This document shows positions 62,439 through 64,000 of a stretch of 64,000 bases of DNA, in pieces. The notes beneath the pieces are model-generated. The model did not search any database, was not told where the DNA came from, and saw only the letters and a list, made by a program, of their open reading frames with translations. Location: NCBI RefSeq assembly GCF_001310955.1, contig NZ_BAZX01000007.1:1-64000 (forward strand). Direction: 5' to 3'. The first letter of the stretch is position 1. Every line of letters starts with the position of its first letter. The DNA comes from Marinifilum fragile JCM 15579. Lineage in GTDB: Bacteria; Bacteroidota; Bacteroidia; Bacteroidales; Marinifilaceae. The position numbers and the translations under genes are program-made.

Positions 62439-62553
62439 CTGTTTAAATTTTATTTTTTGGCTAGATGGAACTCTCGATGAATTTAATCATTCTCATGTGT
62501 GTATTTTAGAATGCTAAAATTCATGTTCGTTTCATTGTTTCTTTCTATTAGAT

Positions 62554-63531
62554 TTAATTACTTTTTTCTGAAATAATGAGATGCTTGCCTCTTTTCACTG
62601 TTTTTACATTCAGATGCAATTCCAGTTCTGATATCACATCTTTGATATCATCGTTGTTGAATATGCTGTTAAATGTCAGCGTATCTATTCTTTCGCATCT
62701 GTTCGTAATTTTTACACCATAGTAGTCTTCTATGTATTTAAAAACTACAGGTATTGGTGTTTTATTAAATCTTAGAATTCCAGTTTTCCAGGCATCAAAA
62801 TTTGGTTCGTCATTTTCCGACTCGGTAAGATTGGAATTGTGCAAAATTCCCTTTTCACCTTTGGTCAGGTAAACCACTTTTTTAGTTTTCTGATCTGTTA
62901 AACTTACTTTTCCAGATTGAACGGTTACTATGGTTCTTCCATACTCATCGTTGCGAACATTAAAGGCGGTACCAAGTACTTCAATTATCGCATTTTCAGA
63001 AGTGATTATAAATGGTTTGGATGGATCTGATTTTACCTGAAAGTAAGCTTCACCTTCCAATTTTACATTTCGTTTTTTACTGCCAAAGTGGTTTGGATAT
63101 ACCAATCGGCTGTTCTGATTTAAATAAACTTGTGTTCCATCAGCCAAAAGAACCTGATCTTTGTTTATTTCTGTCTTTTGCTGAGCCAATTTTCCAAATC
63201 CAGGAGTGGTTTGGTAAAGCAACACAAAACTCAAACCGATTAAAAGCACAATTGAAGCTGCATATCGCATGAAAACCCTAAGTTTTCTTGATTTAACCGA
63301 TGCACCGCTTTTTGATTTTACCAGTTTCCAGTCTGCTGCTACATCAATTTTATCGAATACCTCAATTTCAGAACTCTTTTCCCAAATCTTACGCATTTTA
63401 TCAAAAGCAGCTTTGTTTTCCGGATTTGATGCCATCCACTTTTCGAATGTTTCTACATCTTTTTCCGAAGCCTTTTGATTTAAAATGCTTAATAATATTT
63501 GCTCGTCGATATGTTGTTTGTTCTCGTTCAT
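62554..63531 (-). CDS. FecR family anti-sigma factor
   Basis: A 325-residue FecR-like protein. An N-terminal cytoplasmic part (residues 1-85) precedes one transmembrane helix (about 89-107, YAASIVLLIGLSFVLLYQT). The FecR domain follows (YLNQNSRLVYPNHFG, GEAYFQVKSDPSKPFII, VLGTAFNVRNDE), then a C-terminal DUF4974 domain (FNKTPIPVVFKYIEDYYGVK). It should hold the adjacent ECF sigma factor until the outer-membrane receptor signals. Encoded just downstream of the sigma gene (64-base gap). Confidence 0.93.
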   Translation of the reverse strand: MNENKQHIDEQILLSILNQKASEKDVETFEKWMASNPENKAAFDKMRKIWEKSSEIEVFDKIDVAADWKLVKSKSGASVKSRKLRVFMRYAASIVLLIGLSFVLLYQTTPGFGKLAQQKTEINKDQVLLADGTQVYLNQNSRLVYPNHFGSKKRNVKLEGEAYFQVKSDPSKPFIITSENAIIEVLGTAFNVRNDEYGRTIVTVQSGKVSLTDQKTKKVVYLTKGEKGILHNSNLTESENDEPNFDAWKTGILRFNKTPIPVVFKYIEDYYGVKITNRCERIDTLTFNSIFNNDDIKDVISELELHLNVKTVKRGKHLIISEKSN

Positions 63532-63595
63532 TTTCCCTTTTCTAATAGTAAGACAAGTAAGAATATCCTTACACGTATTTAAATTTGAAAAAAAA

Positions 63596-64000
63596 TCACA
63601 TTTTTTCCATAAGCCATAAAATCAGCAGGCTAGCTAGCATTGGTCCTATTTTATTTCGTAGGATTTTTAATGCTTTGCTGATTTGTGTTTCTACAGTTCG
63701 TTTTGATATGCCTAACTGATCGGCAATTTCCTGGTTGGTAAAACCATCAAAACGATTCATTTTAAAAATACGCTGACATTGTTCAGGCAATTCATCAATG
63801 GCTTGATACAATTCATACTCTAATTCGGTTTGCTCCAAAATTTTGTCAACACCAGTTCCAATATCCGAGTTCAAGTACTTGATATTTTCATGATGCTTGG
63901 CATGCGTGTTTTTTTGTTTGATTGCATTTAAACATGCATTCCGAACAGAGGTATACAAATGTGCTTTTGCCGAGGTGTGAATCTTTACCGTGTCTTTGTG
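63596..64000 (-). CDS. RNA polymerase ECF sigma-70 factor, 5' truncated by window edge
   Basis: The frame is open to base 64000, so the start is outside. The end of region 2 is visible (AKAHLYTSVRNACLNAIKQK), and region 4 is complete: YELYQAIDELPEQCQRIFKM and GFTNQEIADQLGISKRTVET, the -35-binding helix-turn-helix. A hydrophobic tail (IGPMLASLLILWLMEKM) follows. This FecI-like sigma factor works with the FecR anti-sigma and probably controls the TonB receptor genes to its left. Confidence 0.9.
   Translation of the reverse strand, partial: HKDTVKIHTSAKAHLYTSVRNACLNAIKQKNTHAKHHENIKYLNSDIGTGVDKILEQTELEYELYQAIDELPEQCQRIFKMNRFDGFTNQEIADQLGISKRTVETQISKALKILRNKIGPMLASLLILWLMEKM

Noticed and set aside
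1-64000. tRNA or rRNA genes
   Set aside because: No cloverleaf-like or rRNA-like segment was found in the intergenic regions read by eye; a covariance-model scan would be needed for certainty.

Overview
This window comes from a low-GC member of the Bacteroidota. The evidence is TonB-dependent receptors paired with DUF4249 or FecR/ECF sigma genes, a type IX secretion sorting domain, GH92 and heparinase-type glycan enzymes, many short-signal lipoproteins, and promoter boxes of the TAnnTTTG type. The gene set resembles marine Marinilabiliales or Marinifilaceae, but the genus is inference. I found no rRNA or tRNA gene, no cas gene and no complete prophage.

Layout. 1-10 kb: a frameshifted TonB-dependent receptor entering from the left edge, a Tat-signal protein, two tandem AlkD-like DNA alkylation repair proteins, a cupin, a MATE exporter and a secreted heparinase II/III-type lyase. 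10-22 kb: a lactonase, a six-gene minus-strand operon (PD40 lipoprotein, SDR, VOC, Nudix, Yip1, ASCH), a GH92 mannosidase, an EEP hydrolase and a frameshifted ppc. 22-31 kb: an FNR-like regulator with a CRP-type palindrome at its own promoter, an MsrQ-like heme protein, modABC, a DUF3820 gene, mnmA and an M13 peptidase. 31-40 kb is accessory and repeat-rich: an RNase H gene with a disrupted start, a helical protein, a palindrome array with an exact 41-bp period, a cassette-like orphan ORF, a REP-associated (RAYT) transposase with its REP elements, DUF6051-like and DUF3859 genes, purU and a frameshifted radical SAM gene. 40-58 kb: a PPi-type phosphofructokinase, an S9 peptidase, superoxide reductase plus peroxiredoxin, an M28 peptidase, pcm, and a BlaI/M56 pair whose M56 protein carries four plug-like repeats. 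57-64 kb: an amidase, then (read right to left) ECF sigma factor, FecR, DUF3575 and DUF4177-like proteins, an STN-containing TonB receptor and a DUF4249 lipoprotein.

The most unusual object is the array at 33485-33947. Nine copies of a 12-nt palindromic motif are spaced by exactly 41 bp with unrelated 29-nt spacers, and three decayed copies continue the same register at the ends. It resembles a CRISPR in geometry, but the repeat is too short and there are no cas genes. A phased protein-binding array is the more conservative reading. A second pattern is that four genes carry single-base frameshifts, one of them the core gene ppc, so either the assembly has indel errors or recent gene decay is under way.
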